A model generated the notes under the pieces. That model saw only the letters and a program-made list of their open reading frames with translations. It ran no database searches and was not told the origin of the DNA. The translations under genes and the position numbers were made by a program. This document shows positions 11,141 to 23,945 of a stretch of DNA of 64,000 bases, piece after piece (the stretch's first letter is position 1; each line of letters opens with the position of its first letter). The DNA comes from Pieris napi. Taxonomy: Eukaryota > Arthropoda > Insecta > Lepidoptera > Pieridae. Location: assembly GCF_905475465.1 (NCBI RefSeq), contig NC_062235.1, positions 10,426,001 through 10,490,000 on the forward strand. The letters are read 5' to 3'.

Positions 11141-11504
11141 TTATTATATAAAACCTAAATATAAAATCTGACGATTTTGTTAAATTTTCACAATTTATAA
11201 TTTTAGGCCATACCTATAATTATTGATCACTTTTCAACATTTCGTTTTATCTGTTATATTCTACTCTGTGGTTACTTAGTGATATCAAATCATGGCGTGA
11301 TTTAGTACGCGATATCTTTTTAAAGCTGATTGTGAACTCTCAATTTCAATAAAATGTGTTGTTTATCGGATTTGGGATGAAACCTTGGGTTTTTCTCCTT
11401 TAAGGCCAAAACACACGCGAGTATGCTAAACAGCGTCATAGAATCGAACGATTTAAGACCATTTTAGCCTTCGTGATCGTGACTAGTGGTACTAGAATAT
11501 GTAA
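11141..11504. other. No gene seen
   Basis: No recognised content. Confidence 0.4.
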
Positions 11505-11650
11505 TGAACGTGAATGTGGAGCATGGTGTACTACAACCTTTTGTAAAAAAAGAGTGTATTGCCAGTTCTTTTTATCAGTTGTACTGTACTGCAGTGCAGG
11601 ATGCATTTGAGAACTGGCAGGAAATTTAGAAATAAATATTTTTTAACGTT
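11505..11650 (+). repeat. Diverged LINE 3' tail (family T)
   Basis: It shares order and words with the tails at 37862 and 47336: catggtgta, agagtg-attgccagttct, and gagaactggcag. An internal part around gtactgtactgcagtgcag differs, so this is an old copy or related subfamily. Confidence 0.5.
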
Positions 11651-13129
11651 CATAATTGAAAATTGTATTACCTGTGATAGTTAAAAACAATTATCCGTCG
11701 TAATTATTAATAATGTATGTGTTAATTGTGTATTATATGTATACATTATATATTTATTGTAGAAGGATTTTGTACTGCTAACTGTGTGTCATGTTGCGAC
11801 GAACTAAACACTTTTATTATCTATAATTTTTTTCTTAATTTAATTATTTAATTTAGACCCAAAATTCAATTCCCCTGAATTATAACATTCCATAGTTTTA
11901 CCCAAATCACTGTAAAAGTGTGATAATTAAAGTAGTATTAATTTAATTTTAAATGTTTACATGTCTGATTTTTGCACAATATCGTAATGAAAAAACATTC
12001 ATAGAACTTTAATTAAATCCTAATCCACCTGAATTAGTCTAATCTTTGAGTGAGTCCACCGTGAAGACGGTGCCTTTGAGCGCTGACTGTGCAGCAATGG
12101 ATTATTCTTTATATATGGAAATAATACTTACATGCAAAGGAAACATAGTATAGACCACAGAATAAAAAAGAAGTATATTACGCACAGAAAGATTATCACT
12201 AAAGAAGTTCTAAAGAAATATCATATTTATGTATATGAGAGAACCACCATATGGGACTTCTGTAATATCACATCAATCGTACAAAATATTCTTCATTTAT
12301 TCTATTTTAGTCAAATTTGCATATTATTTGAAAAACTATTAAGTAGACAATTTGTTACTTTTAAATTTAGTGATGACATGAATGTCGGGCGTATTCAAGT
12401 GCAACGGGTGAGTGAGAAGATTAAAAAGGACAAATCATATGATTTTTGAATTAGTGTTAGTGCACATTAGTCTTAAGTACTAAACAGTGGTAAGTGAATA
12501 AAATAGTTCACAGATACAGAGTGCTTTCCCGTTGATAGACACTATAAGTTAGACGATAATATAGAGATAATTTATTCTAAAATAGTTTGTAGAAAAAGCG
12601 TTATCGTTTGCCAGTTGTACCCATTGCTAAAAATACAAATCGATTCTATATAAAACATAGTAACTGCACACAGCTTAATAACGAGTTTGCGTTTGATTTA
12701 TTGAACATCAGCGACGTACACACGGGCTAAATCGATAAAAGATGGATCGCTGAGAGATTAATATTGTTTTCCCAAGAACTGCGCTTATCAAGAACATTAT
12801 GTTGGCAAATGGTTTGCGAGCCTGAACTAGTACAGTTTGTAGGTTGTAGCTTGGCCTTTAAGGGCAATTTAACTTGTGTTGTAGTGTTTTAAATCGTAGC
12901 AATGTCCCGACATCTCTGTGTCTATTTTAGGATTTTTTTAAGGCGTTGTTTGATTAATAATTACAGACCATGTTCCGATTCCTGACGAATCGAGGCGGTC
13001 CGGGTGATTTTTTTTATTTTTATACCATGTAGAAACTAAAATGATATACAAAAAAACCCCTTATGTAACTACAAATTACTTGTGTAAGACAACAAACGTT
13101 TACAGGAGACCATTCTTTCACTTTGTTAC
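11651..13129. other. No gene seen
   Basis: Includes a 105-codon AT-rich frame (12132-12449) without motifs, which I do not regard as a gene. The stretch 12560-12760 has several GATAA/ATCGATAA-like words and could hold regulatory sites, but nothing proves it. Confidence 0.35.
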
Positions 13130-13275
13130 CAACGGATCTTGAGTTTTGTAGGACATTTTATTTGCAGAGGTCCAAACATTTAGAAAACTTTGTGACTGGC
13201 AGAGTGGAGGGCTCCAGAGACCTTGAAAAGACTTGCCTATGACATGGAGAATGAAGGGCGCGACTAAAGAAGTGC
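13130..13275 (+). pseudogene. LINE ORF fragment (frameshifted)
   Basis: The plus strand gives RILSFVGHFICRGPNI, then after a frame change ENFVTGRVEGSRD. This matches the RKL-F-GH-LRR-NIEKTLVTGRVEGSRGRGRP stretch found late in RTE-like proteins. Stops and shifts show decay, and neighbouring domains are missing. Confidence 0.55.
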
Positions 13276-13994
13276 CAGACGACTCACCTCTTCCTTAACT
13301 TATATAGTAATAAAGACGTGTATCTGGTATGTAACTATAAAAACAGCCTTCAAATCCTCCCTATCCACTTCTATACGTATATATAAGCTTTGAAATTTTC
13401 ACCGTAGAGGTGGAATTAATCAGATTAAGGACTGAAAATCATCACAAATCAATGTGGCATTGGATTGGAAAGCATATAACTAACCCAATTTGTATGACTG
13501 AGGTCGCATGTGGTTGTATGGGACGCTTCTGTGACACTTTAATTAAATATTTTTCATTATAAGTTTTTTATATCCATGTCGAAAATGAATTTATTTACAT
13601 TGCATTTTCTCTTCGTAAGGTCATATAATATACAAAATCTGTGCTACTCAGAAACGATATGTATATGTATGTATATGTGTCCTAGTCGGTGGACAATACC
13701 CACTCAACCCACCAGTAGATCCTAGGCTGGAGTTCAGCTAGAGAGGTTCCGGGATTGCTTTTGCATTCAAGTGAATATTCATCCTGTGTCATCTGTATCA
13801 ACAATTCCAACGTCATCATCAAACATCCTACGTACTAAGTAACGAATGTAGACTATATAAAATACATTATTTTTATAAATTAACTTATATTAATTACACT
13901 TATAACATATAAAACAAAAAATTTATTGTAAATGAAATATGATAAACAAATAAATAACAGAAAAACAATAACTAACCTTAAAATATATTAAAAG
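13276..13994. other. No gene seen; AT-rich LINE-like tail near the right end
   Basis: The 13850-13990 part is A-rich with TAA-type repeats and may be the 3' tail of the minus-strand element just to the right. Confidence 0.35.
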
Positions 13995-14245
13995 GAGTTC
14001 CTTTAGGCAAGGTTCCGAAGATACTGGCAGCGTTCCCCTTTGAATAGCTAGACTAAAACTTTGTCCGAGGTAGCTGCCAGCTCTTCAGTCTCCTGTGATG
14101 TCGACTAACCTTTGTGCTCTTTCCTTTAAAAGCCTTATAGCGCTAGGACCCCACGGACGAAGGGTCTCGACACCGAATGGGACAAAATCATATTCGGAGG
14201 CTAGACCCCTGTATTTGTATGCTTTAGCTTTCTAAGCCGCATCTT
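13995..14245 (-). pseudogene. RT-element C-terminal fragment with AIQRGN motif
   Basis: Minus translation reads KAYKYRGLASEYDFVPFGVE, then TLRPWGPSAIRLLKERAQRL, then VDITGD, a stop, and GQSFSLAIQRG followed by a 1-2 base shift before a SIFGTL-like end. The FVP-xVET-WGP-A....LAIQRGNAAS pattern is one I associate with the region downstream of the reverse transcriptase in certain retroelement ORFs. One in-frame TGA and one shift show it is dead. The exact clade is not determined. Confidence 0.6.
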
Positions 14246-14691
14246 TTGTTTTTTTTTTAATTAATAAAAAAACATCGGACATTACGAAAAATGCATGTAT
14301 AATCGCCCAAAACACCAGCGAGTCACACTCCTTTAATACTAAGGCAGGAGCATCTGGAGGAAGGAGCATGACATAGGCCAAGCTACATTACATAGAGTAC
14401 TATGGCTGTGCGTATTTTGACTTGCTTCCAGGCGTTTGAATAATAGTTCCATCTTATTGTTTTGTAGTAGATTGTTTACATTATGGTTAATGTATTATCC
14501 GACTACTCAAAGAGACTACTTTTCATTTAAGTACCTATTTTCATGAATTCAATCTTCAGAACTAGAATTTATATTATGGTCCTCGGATAACATCGTCGTT
14601 AATGGCTCCATAACTAGGAGACATATTCCTAATTATATCTATCAAAATCTTTGAAAAAATAAATTTTGTGTATGACGATATGCAGAACAGA
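14246..14691. other. No gene seen
   Basis: No recognised content. Confidence 0.4.
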
Positions 14692-14860
14692 ACAGTGTTG
14701 GCCTGTTGTGTGTGACATTTCTTAGACCCAAAAAGTCGACGGGCGTGAGTCAGGCACTGGAGGCTGATCACCTACTTGCCTATTAGATTTAGAAATTATC
14801 ATGAAACAGATTCAGAAATCTGAGGCCAAGACCTAAGGAGGTTGTAGCGCTACTAATTTA
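14692..14860 (+). mobile_element. SINE family A with internal deletion
   Basis: It starts cagtgttggcctg, then jumps to gtgtgacatttcttagaccc and continues normally (aaaagtcgacgggcgtg, aggctgatcacctacttgcc, gttgtagcgc). Most of the tRNA-like head and the following ~120 bp, including the B box, are missing. An overlapping minus frame (14574-14771) is an artefact. Confidence 0.8.
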
Positions 14861-16585
14861 TTTTATTTTACATGACAATATAGTCTTGTAAGCGTTGCTG
14901 CGCGCGCAAACTTTCCTTAATTAAAAACTGTTTAAAGATATCATGAACAGGGGTGTAATTAAAGCGAGTTTTGAATTAATACATTATCTTATTCATATTA
15001 ACGCGTGCGGTCACTCATTAAAAGGCCTCTAACTAAATCTTCTACAAAACATAAGTACTCGTTTATTAGCATAAGACAACCGCAAGCCCGCTAGAATCTG
15101 ACAGTAATAACAAATTAGGGTAAAGCGGCTGAATGTGGACCCGTACTCGACCGCTATTGTATTCGCCCCAGCCCGTGCTAATTGTGTTTTTGTTTGCCGC
15201 TTTATGGACGACAGTCCTTTCGTAATTTCAAAATTTCAATTGCCCTCGATGTTCGGACAGGGCTTTGTGAAAATGACACTTTCGATGGATCGTTTTGTTA
15301 TAAAATTGCCGAAAAATAGATAAAGTTTTATCGTATTTATTCATCGCATTAAATAAATTTAACTAAGAAATGGAAATCGACATCGAGTATTATTTTAAAT
15401 TTCGTGGTTAATGCACATGCACATCCATAAAACCTTGTCAATCTTAGATCGATACCCGGTGAAAAATAACTGTTTCCAGATAGTAAGGATAGTGAGCTAT
15501 TCACGTTTTAGTAAGAGATCAATGAAGCAGATGCAGAATATCTATATACCCCATTAGGGACTTGAATAAAATATTGCTACTAATAAAAAACTACTAATAC
15601 TATATTTTTAACTATTTTCAAATCAATAACTTTAAATGTACAACAACCTCTAACCAATCATTACACGAAACACTTAACATGGCATCTGCCCCGCCATTTC
15701 GGCAATAAAAGAACAAGCCAAATAATCACTGCTTTAAATATAAGCAATCCACGCCTAGCCACCCCCATCATGTCACCCATATGCCAAAGCAGTGACAATG
15801 GAATTAGTCGTCATTCAAAGTAGCGTAAATTCGCAGCATATCTGGATAACATGTAGCAAGTGCACTTGTCTGTCAGGGGCTTTAAGCCCCCGATACTGAC
15901 ATTATGTGACAACAGAAATAGGGGTGAGAACAGACAATGGCCCCACAATCATGCGTTTACCTATATGAAAATTGAAATATTAATGTTATGAAATTTGATC
16001 CAATGTAGTAGGAATATGTATTCATTTTAATATTTTTCTGTAAATTAAACGCTTCAAATGGTAACAGAGACGAATTTAAAGGAAATCATGTTCAATATTG
16101 GGTTAAGATGCATCTTTTCAGGATTTGCTATATAAGGGTCACAGAAAAAGTTGTTAAAAGAAATAGGTATTATATTTTATTATTATAATCATTCGGGTTA
16201 CCAATACCATTTACGTAAGCTATTTAATACTTCTGATGACTACAAAGTCGGGGAATTATCTAGAAAACATTGATATAAAAATAAATAAAAATAAAACGCT
16301 TCAAATGATTCATAACTTAAATACTATGTTTGATATCTAGTAAAACATTCAATAGATGGTGTAAAGCTAAATTTCAACAGACAAATTAATTGATAATATC
16401 GATTGTTTAACTTGACGCGGCAGTCTTTTGCTAATGTAAAAATAGTGTTAATAGCTGTCAATTAAGTTTTATTTAAATTTACAAATACGACTACAACGCT
16501 CAAAATTTACATGCGTTGTTATTATTGTACGAATCATGTCTTTGTTCTAGATAAAAGTAAAATTATTAACCAATTTTTATTATAG
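14861..16585. other. No gene seen
   Basis: The small plus frame at 15135-15323 begins in relatively GC-rich DNA but has no motif I know. No repeat family recognised. Confidence 0.35.
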
Positions 16586-16803
16586 GTGTCGTATCCAGAT
16601 CAAATTTGGTATTCAAGGGAGAAAATAAAACTCAGCCACAAGCGCCGCTCAAAAATTCAATGAAGAGATTTTATGAAGAAAAAAATGCGATTAGCATCTC
16701 AAAAGAAAAGTGCGCTAATGGCAGAGTTTTGGATGCGGGGCACGTCAATCGGCTACCCTTTACGACACCTAAGGTTTATGCTGCAAAATTAAAAAATATC
16801 TAA
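16586..16803 (+). other. Candidate terminal exon, unassigned
   Basis: The sequence ccaatttttattatag ends at 16585, an acceptor-like tract. From there one frame is open for 72 codons to TAA (16801-16803), entering in phase with two bases left from an upstream codon. It reads VVSRSNLVFKGENKTQPQAP, then MKRFYEEKNAISISKEKC and LDAGHVNRLPFTTPK. It is basic and hydrophilic with a balanced residue mix, unlike nearby chance frames that are rich in I, Y, F and N. I do not recognise the family. No clear AATAAA follows closely and no partner exon was found. A pseudogene or chance frame is possible. Confidence 0.35.
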
Positions 16804-16959
16804 CTGAACTTACTGTTTACTGAACTTTTACCGAACTGAACTGTTTTATCGCACGTGAGTAGTTTCATATTTAGTTTCAATATGAAAAATGGATCAGTTT
16901 TGTTTGCTTGCAAAATTGTTTTAGGGTGTAGATTTAAATCCAGCCTAAATATTTCGATG

Positions 16960-17477
16960 TATCTTTACAAAGTCGCTTTCTCTGTCCCTATGTATGCTTA
17001 AATCTTTAAAACTACGCAACGGATTTTGATGGGGTTTTTAATAGATAGAGTGATTGAAGAGGAAGGTTTATATATACATATAATAACATCCATCAATTAG
17101 TAAAGAAATACTGTTATTTTTGAAGTTTCTAATGTGATGTAAAAAAAATAATTCCCTATGAGATTTATCAAAATAATGTACTAAATATTGTACACATTGA
17201 AAAGGTCTACAGAAAATTCCGCGATGGTATATGTCTATCTTTTATGGATAATTTTTTTTTGTCATTTACTTTTTACGACAAATAATGGCTAATTTTCGAA
17301 GCGATTTTAACCAATACAGCATTAAAGCAATCCTTATCCAATTAAATACCTTAAATACATTGTTGATTTAATATAGATCTATATGGCCCTTTACAGCATA
17401 TGATTTAAATGAATATTTTCGAAGATTAGAATTTAGTATCAGCACTGCACCCGTGCGAAGCCGGGGCGGGTCGCTAG
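16960..17477 (+). mobile_element. Helitron-like element, second subfamily
   Basis: The 5' region contains tctctgtccctatgtatgct and actacgcaacggattttgat. The 3' end is GC-rich (gaagccggggcgggtcgCTAG, ending 17477) and precedes a T. The CTAG end, the preceding hairpin-like GC block and the A-T junction fit a Helitron. The exact 5' base is uncertain. No coding. Confidence 0.65.
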
Positions 17478-18249
17478 TTTATTAATAAATTATTATATTG
17501 TTGTATATGTACAAAAAAAGTACATGTGTTAAAGTCATTCGGGAACGAAAAATTCCATGCCAGATAATTATATGTGATATTTAAATAAATGTAACTCGGC
17601 ATTTGGGTAAGTTAAAAAGTTAAATTTTGATTGCGGTGTGAAAATTTCACCATTACTTATTTGCCTAGGGCACTTCAAAATGTGTTAAAGCCATCAACTT
17701 TAAAGACACGACATTCGTCAATGTATAATTCACATAATTTACAGTACTTACGTGCCTTCCAAGAAGCAATACGCGGTCTATAATTATGCTAAAATCGATA
17801 AAAATCGTTGATATTCATCGGTTTCATCTCGGAAACATTTAGGTGTAGATAAGATCGCGAGCGCGCATCGTAATGGTCTTAGTCGATTTTAAAACAATAA
17901 ATGCAAAGTACGGCGATTGTTTGTGTGAATCAGATAAGTGGCATAGATAGCGAGATGGGACATTGTTTGGATACGCTTAGTTATACGGTTGTTAAGTTTT
18001 ATTTGACTCACATAGTATTTATAATTGGACTCCAATAGAGCGACATCGAACGCTTCATTTAATTGTAAATTCAATACATATTGTTGAAAGTTTTTTTACA
18101 TTAGCTAAACACGTTATGTGCGAGATTAAAGATACGATTGTTTTAAATGTTTTTGATATAGATATATAATTAGATATGTTTAGGTTTTAAGTGTTTATCA
18201 TCATATCATAATATATGATCAAACCAAAATTTAAATAAATTTAGATATA
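17478..18249. other. No gene seen
   Basis: The 17760-17900 stretch has clustered ATCGAT/GATAA words and a GC-richer core. It might be regulatory, but there is no firm evidence. Confidence 0.35.
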
Positions 18250-18410
18250 TCTAGAGCGCGGGATAAAAGATGGACTCTTGAAATGTCAAAATGGACTGGA
18301 CCTACTGGAAAGAGATATATAGGACGACAAAAGAAAAGATGGACGGAAGACGTAATAGAACGAACGGGGAAAACTGTTGCTCAAGACAAAGAGTAATGGA
18401 AAAATATGTA
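18250..18410 (+). pseudogene. LINE ORF C-terminal fragment
   Basis: The plus frame reads RDKRWTLEMSKWTGPTGKRY, then IGRQKKRWTEDVIERTGKTV, AQDKE, a stop, and WKN. This matches the RW...W-P-GKR--GRP-KRW-DDI......AQDRE-WK tail of RTE-type LINE proteins, and may be the same clade as 54100-54240. One stop interrupts it and everything upstream is missing. Confidence 0.65.
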
Positions 18411-19515
18411 GGGGGCTCTTACCCTAAACGGGGCCATACGAATACAAATACTAGAACAGTAAAAAACTACCCTTCAATTTATAACTTCTACTATGACAAC
18501 TAATACTTTTTCTAAGAAATGTAAAATAAACAATTATTGTATGGATATTTCAATAAACTATTAATAATAATAAATGTATAGGTTTTTTAATTTTGATTTA
18601 TCAACAATGTAAGGAAGATAAAAATATTTTAATAAAAGTTTAATAGACTAAATCGGTTTCATTCCACTGTTTTAACTAAAGCACTCTTTTCATTTAAGTA
18701 TAAACACAATTTGACAGGAAGAGAAGTTAGAACAATTTAGTTTTTATGAATGAAGGTATGTCTTGAATTTTAATTATATTTATAAAACAAAATATCCGTA
18801 AAGATTACGCTGTAATTTGTTTAATTTGACCTCTGACACACAGAAAAATGTACATTTTTAATTAACCTTAATGATTTAGCATTACCTACTCTACCATGAA
18901 TTGTCACGATTTCAATCAAACTTATTCCAAAGAAGATTCGAGAAAATCTTGATAAACGTGTCAAAAGCCGAGTGAAGTTCCAATTATTATTAAAATCTTT
19001 TGATAAAATCGAGTTAATGAAGAACGGTATTCGATATCTCGATCATCGCGCTCAAATTGATTTTATTCCTTTGGAGCGAGTCGATCGAATCACTGATACG
19101 ATTTGCGGGAGCGATTTGCTTTCCACTGGATAACAAAAATAACTTATTGGCAACGGCATTCTTTGTTTTCATCGCAGATTGAGATATTAACTCACTAATA
19201 TTAATGCTATTTACATTTCTGCTAATTACATTATGATATCAGTAAGAATATTCGGTTTTTCTCTTCTGGAAGTGATGATATTTTGTTTTTTAAATTTATT
19301 TCTTATCAACTAATTAAATAACCAAAATACTTTTTAAAAAGCGCCATATGCTTGTTGTTTTGGTAAATCAACACGAGATGGCGCTCGTTCGTTAAAATGC
19401 GGTACTGTATTGTGAATCTTAAGCCCAACAGCGAGGTTCTATTTAAAAAACCGCTTTTTAAATGGAACTTAATAAGCCAATTAATGTCTCTACCTAACTC
19501 CTCTTACTTTTTCAG
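18411..19515. other. No gene seen
   Basis: Ends with a pyrimidine-rich tract (gtctctacctaactcctctt) leading to the acceptor at 19515. The 18950-19140 part is rich in TCGA/ATCG words and less AT-biased. Confidence 0.35.
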
Positions 19516-19680
19516 ATCCACACTGTTTGACGCCTTACGATTCCGCAACGCCTGACACCACAAAGCGTTCAGCGTTCTCTTCGTGCATGGTTTTCTTCCA
19601 AAACCGGTGTCTTGCTACCGTTGAATTCACTTCACGCATATTAATTTACACGATTATAAGTATACAGACCAATTAATTTC
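19516..19680 (+). other. Isolated splice-acceptor-like site and exon-like segment
   Basis: A strong acceptor context (ctcctcttactttttcag, ending 19515) is followed by about 120 bp that is clearly more GC-rich than its flanks. One frame gives STLFDALRFRNA and a stop, consistent with a final coding stub and 3' UTR. Another stays open for about 53 codons (PHCLTPYDSATPDTTKRSAF at its start). No family recognised and no clear donor. Confidence 0.25.
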
Positions 19681-19994
19681 ATTAAAGTTACTGAAATCAA
19701 CCTAAAAACATAAATTTCTTTATCCGTTTTTTTGCAAAATTATTTATTTAAATTTGTAATTTGAAAGAAATTGCTTCGGTATTTTGAATATTTATAAGTA
19801 TGCAAAATAAACAGAACCATTTCCTTAAAGTATACATATTAAAATACGAGTTATTTGCGAACAATCCTAAATAAATACAGATATTCAATATAATTTTATT
19901 GATTTTGTACTGAATTCGCCAGTTGGCACATCAATAATAGTAACTGGACACTATGGAATGATTAACCTTTGTTTAGGGCGATTGATCTAAAATA

Positions 19995-20160
19995 CAGGGT
20001 GTTAAAATCTGCGTACCTCGTGGCTGAGTAGTTTTATAAAGATCGTGACGTAAGGGTTCAATTCTCGGAGTGAAATTATTATAATAAGGTTGGTTATAAC
20101 CTGGCCAGTGTACAGTCGTATCGTCAGTGCCCCATCTTAAGGAACTAAAGAAAAAAGGCA
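19995..20160 (+). mobile_element. Possible tRNA-derived SINE (third family)
   Basis: A box-like tggctgagtagtttta is followed about 35 bp later by B box-like gggttcaattctc at about 20047. The arrangement suggests a tRNA-like head, but only one copy was noticed and the body is unfamiliar. Confidence 0.35.
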
Positions 20161-20715
20161 CTCATGCAAATATTTATAATTGTAGTCTATGTATTGGTCA
20201 TGTCCTGTATATATAAGTTTTTATAATCGTCTCAATATCAACTCGACAATAATAAATGGTTAATCATTAATATAGGCACTCCCGATTAAAAAATAAATAA
20301 ATTCAGAAATTTAATCTAGTTCCAAAAATATGAAAGGACTATAACATCCTGTATTATTTTCATTTGATATAAACGTCAACATTGAACTTGGTGCCAAGGG
20401 TATGAGAATATGACATAAATTTAATGTTATTGTCAACCCCCGCTGAACGAAGTGAAATAAAGACCATATGTACGCCGGTTCATATTACCGTCGAGGTTAC
20501 CGATGCTAATTCATCGGCTGTACAAGTTAAACGCTGCAGCGTTACAAAAGATTTTTAAATGTTATAAATATTTAGAACGTGATAAAGACACGAAGAGTCG
20601 AGTGACTTGACATGTATTTTATTTAATTTCGATTAAACGAATTGAAAACGATTGGAATCGTGTTTCATGTACTTGGAATCACATAATTAAGACTAGCACG
20701 ATGAAAAAGCAACAA
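20161..20715. other. No gene seen
   Basis: No recognised content. Confidence 0.4.
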
Positions 20716-20810
20716 CACTTGCGAGCCCTGGCAAAAGAGTGTTCATGGGCTCATCAATTAACATCAGATGAGGCTCCAGCCTATTGCCTGTTGATCCTGT
20801 CCCTATTTAT
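20716..20810 (+). mobile_element. LINE 3' end (family L), short decayed copy
   Basis: Contains ttgcgagccctgg, gttcatggg and ttaacatcagatgaggctcc in the same order as the C-terminal end of family L, with many changes. Confidence 0.5.
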
Positions 20811-21349
20811 TTCAAGTATTTAAATAAAAGTTCGAATGAGTACTACATGAGTAAAAAAATAGAAAAGGCTTTTTATAGAAGTTTAAATCAAACATCTTGT
20901 TTGATTGATGTCCTATATACAAACATATCACTTTTAGATTTACAACATTTAATGATCTTTTATTGTACATATTGTATCAATTTATCTATTACAGTATACG
21001 CTTTAAAATATATTATTGATCTATGTCTAGTGCACGTGAGTCTTCAAAGCACAACAGTGTGCAATGTGCATAATGTTAATTTAATGATCGCTCAAAGCTC
21101 ATCACTTAAACGATACTAAATAACGCGGGGCTCGAGATATGTCGTTCAAATGCTACGCGAGATTCGGTGCGACAGTTCATTGTGGTTGTAATCATTGTAT
21201 TGTTATATTGTACACTTGTAGAGTTGAAATGAACAAAATGGTAAACAGTTGATATATTATAATCGTCCATTTTTCATTTATTAGTTCATATGTGCAGATG
21301 TTAAAAGACTTCGGTTCGGAACAGTACAGAAAAGTCTTCGTTTTATTTA
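20811..21349. other. No gene seen
   Basis: The 111-codon plus frame (20784-21119) begins inside the LINE stub and is I/Y/L/S-rich without motifs; treated as chance. Confidence 0.4.
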
Positions 21350-21670
21350 TCTAATATATAAAATTCTCGTGTCACAGTTTTCGTTGCCATACTCCTCCGA
21401 AACGGCTTGACCGATTTTGATGAAATTTTTTGTGCTTATCCGGTATCTATGAGAATCGGCCAACATCTATTTTTCACCCCCCCAAATGTTAGGGGTAGTC
21501 CACCCCTAAATTTTTTTTTTAGTTTTTAGAAAAAAAAATTAATTTCTATTTTTTTATGATACAGCATTAAAAAATACATACAACCCCTAATTTTCACCCC
21601 TCTACGATCAACCCCTATTTTTTATTGTAAATGATATACAAGGCAAAACGACGTTTGCCGGGTCAGCTAG
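21350..21670 (+). mobile_element. Small Helitron-like element (321 bp)
   Basis: It begins TCTAATATATAAAATTCTCG after A (21349), then gtgtcacagttttcgttgcc, and ends gtttgccgggtcagCTAG before T. The same element on the other strand at 55462-55784 is nearly the same length. Helitron features are 5' TC, 3' CTAG after a GC-rich short palindromic block, and A/T insertion. The middle holds blocks such as cacccctctacgatcaaccc. Non-autonomous. Confidence 0.85.
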
Positions 21671-23120
21671 TATATTATATTTTGTAGTATAGTAAACGGC
21701 GCTGGGGCAATTTATTCCGATATTAAAAGGACTTGGTTTGCTTTTATTAACGTCAAATTCAATAAATAAATAATTAAAAATATCTTTTCAAAGTCAAAAA
21801 TTGTAGACGTTAAGTACCAGCTCAAATACGGCATAGACACATTTCTACAACTTTCATGTTCCATTACATTAGTCTGTGGTAGTTTTATAATCTATTTTTT
21901 ATAACGTCACACTACGTGTTTATGTTTCCTATTTATAAATACGTCATGTCCTATTCCGATCGTTACATTCACTGATTGCTCTCATGTTTGTCAATTTTCG
22001 GGTTCATTAATGGCATTTTGGTCAAACTCCGGTAATAAAATGTACAATTGTTCGCGTAATCTGTTGTAATTACAGTAATAGTAGAACAATGTTTAAACAC
22101 TCATTTGGTTAATAGTAATACTATTGGTGAGTATGTATTTCAACATGGAGGGCGTCCTCAATTTATAAGTTTTGTATTGTCCTTACGTTCCGATATATTT
22201 AAATGGGATTTTGTAGAATTTGAATTTTGGGGAATTATTATTCGTAATTTTTTTTGAATTTGAGGGTTTTCATTAATCTGTTAATTTATATATCATCAAA
22301 TACTAACAAGACATACATTCGACGTATTTCTTCTGACTTCGGATTTTTTTTGCAATTAACCAAGTAAAATTCCATTTAAATGTCAAAATTGTTTTAATAC
22401 GTTTAATTCTGTTAATTTAATAATATAAGGACCTTGAAGTCCGTGTAGACAATTTCACTGGATTGCATTACATACTAAAACAACATAAAACTATCATCAA
22501 GAATTAGATCAAACATTACAATGAAAATATGTTTCTTTATATCTGAATTCCCTCTATACATATTTTTAATATATTCGACTAAATTTAAATACTTTATACT
22601 GCAGAAAATTTCTATATTACCTTTAAAACAAACCCACACATCCGAAAAATTTGCAACCGGTAACGAAAACACATCAACTTAAAATATACACAGTTAATAT
22701 TTAACGAACTCCGAAATATGCGTACATTATAATAATTTACAGTAGAGTGAGCGATACAAACATAAATATAATGTTCTATGAGAGCCGTCAGCTGCATTGT
22801 CTGATTGTTTACAAATGGTTAGTGCGTTCGGGAATTAATGACAATACGAAATTTGTTTATTTCGCTTAAAAATATAATGAGAATTATTTGTTTCTACAAC
22901 TGCTTCTTAGCTTTAGATGTTTAAATACTTGCTAGTTTTAAATATATTTGATACAATTTACTAAACTGCTTTAAACATGTACCACATAATGATTTTTATC
23001 TAGTTACCGACAACACAGGGACTCCCTAATGTGGGTCTAGCGATATATGAATTATGTCACAACCCTTTTGTCATGAATAATGTTTTTATTATAATTATTA
23101 AATTTAATATTATTATTTGT
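21671..23120. other. No gene seen
   Basis: AT-rich, no recognised element. The minus frames at 22475-22797 overlap one another and lack motifs. Confidence 0.4.
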
Positions 23121-23147
23121 CACGTGTTCGATCCTCGGCTGAGACCT
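23121..23147 (+). mobile_element. Possible SINE family B head remnant
   Basis: cacgtgttcgatcctcggct plus gagac resembles the B box and following bases of the SINE at 59284. Too short to be certain. Confidence 0.3.
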
Positions 23148-23945
23148 AATTTATTCATTTGATTTTTTGTATTCTTACTGGTAGTTGTAGTAATAACATT
23201 ATGATATTACACAATATTAAAAGCCAAAAACAAATCAGGTAAAACTCGTGCACGTTTTCCTTCTGTTCTATAAAAACATATACTTATTCAATTATTTATT
23301 TTACGCTCGAACGCTAACAGACCCCAACTATTTAAGCTATATTTGTATTCAGATATCTGAAATTTCCAATTCTTCAAATAAACTTAACATTGAAAATAAA
23401 TGTACTACATGCCAATACATTCCATACAGTGATTAGTGAAGCTAAAATCTAGCATGGGACTGTAAAGGACAATATTTTAATAGCAATTTCAGAAAATTGG
23501 TTTATACATAGGTATCTCGTTAAACCTTCACTATCGACAGTAATAAAAACATCCCTATACAGTAACTTTCGTTTAATAAAACTTTATTTGATTCCAGATC
23601 CTAGAGGCACGGATAGTTAAAGGGGCTTATTGTAAAGCCTCCAATTTGATACTGGCTCGAATAATATTACCCTGAACTTTCTCAGTCGTACAAGAAAATT
23701 TGATTGCGGTATCTGTTGGCTGATAACTTTTTTATTACTTTGATATGAATTGTATCTTTGAGTGGTTTTATTCTATTTGTTTATGTTTTAAGGCTTTTTT
23801 CTAGTTAATAATTTTATACAATAATAAAAAGTTGGCGTAGGATGTAAAAGGGCAGTTTTACTGCTGAAACTGTCCAGACCAGCCGGAATTGATCGAAAGG
23901 AAACATTTAAATATTAAAAATGTTTCTATGTTTGAGTTTATGGAG
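23148..23945. other. No gene seen
   Basis: No recognised content. Confidence 0.4.

Noticed and set aside
12132..12449. 105-codon open frame on plus
   Set aside because: AT-driven residue mix (I, K, Y, F), no motif, no splice or start context; chance frame likely.
20784..21119. 111-codon open frame on plus
   Set aside because: Begins inside a LINE stub; residue mix fits chance.
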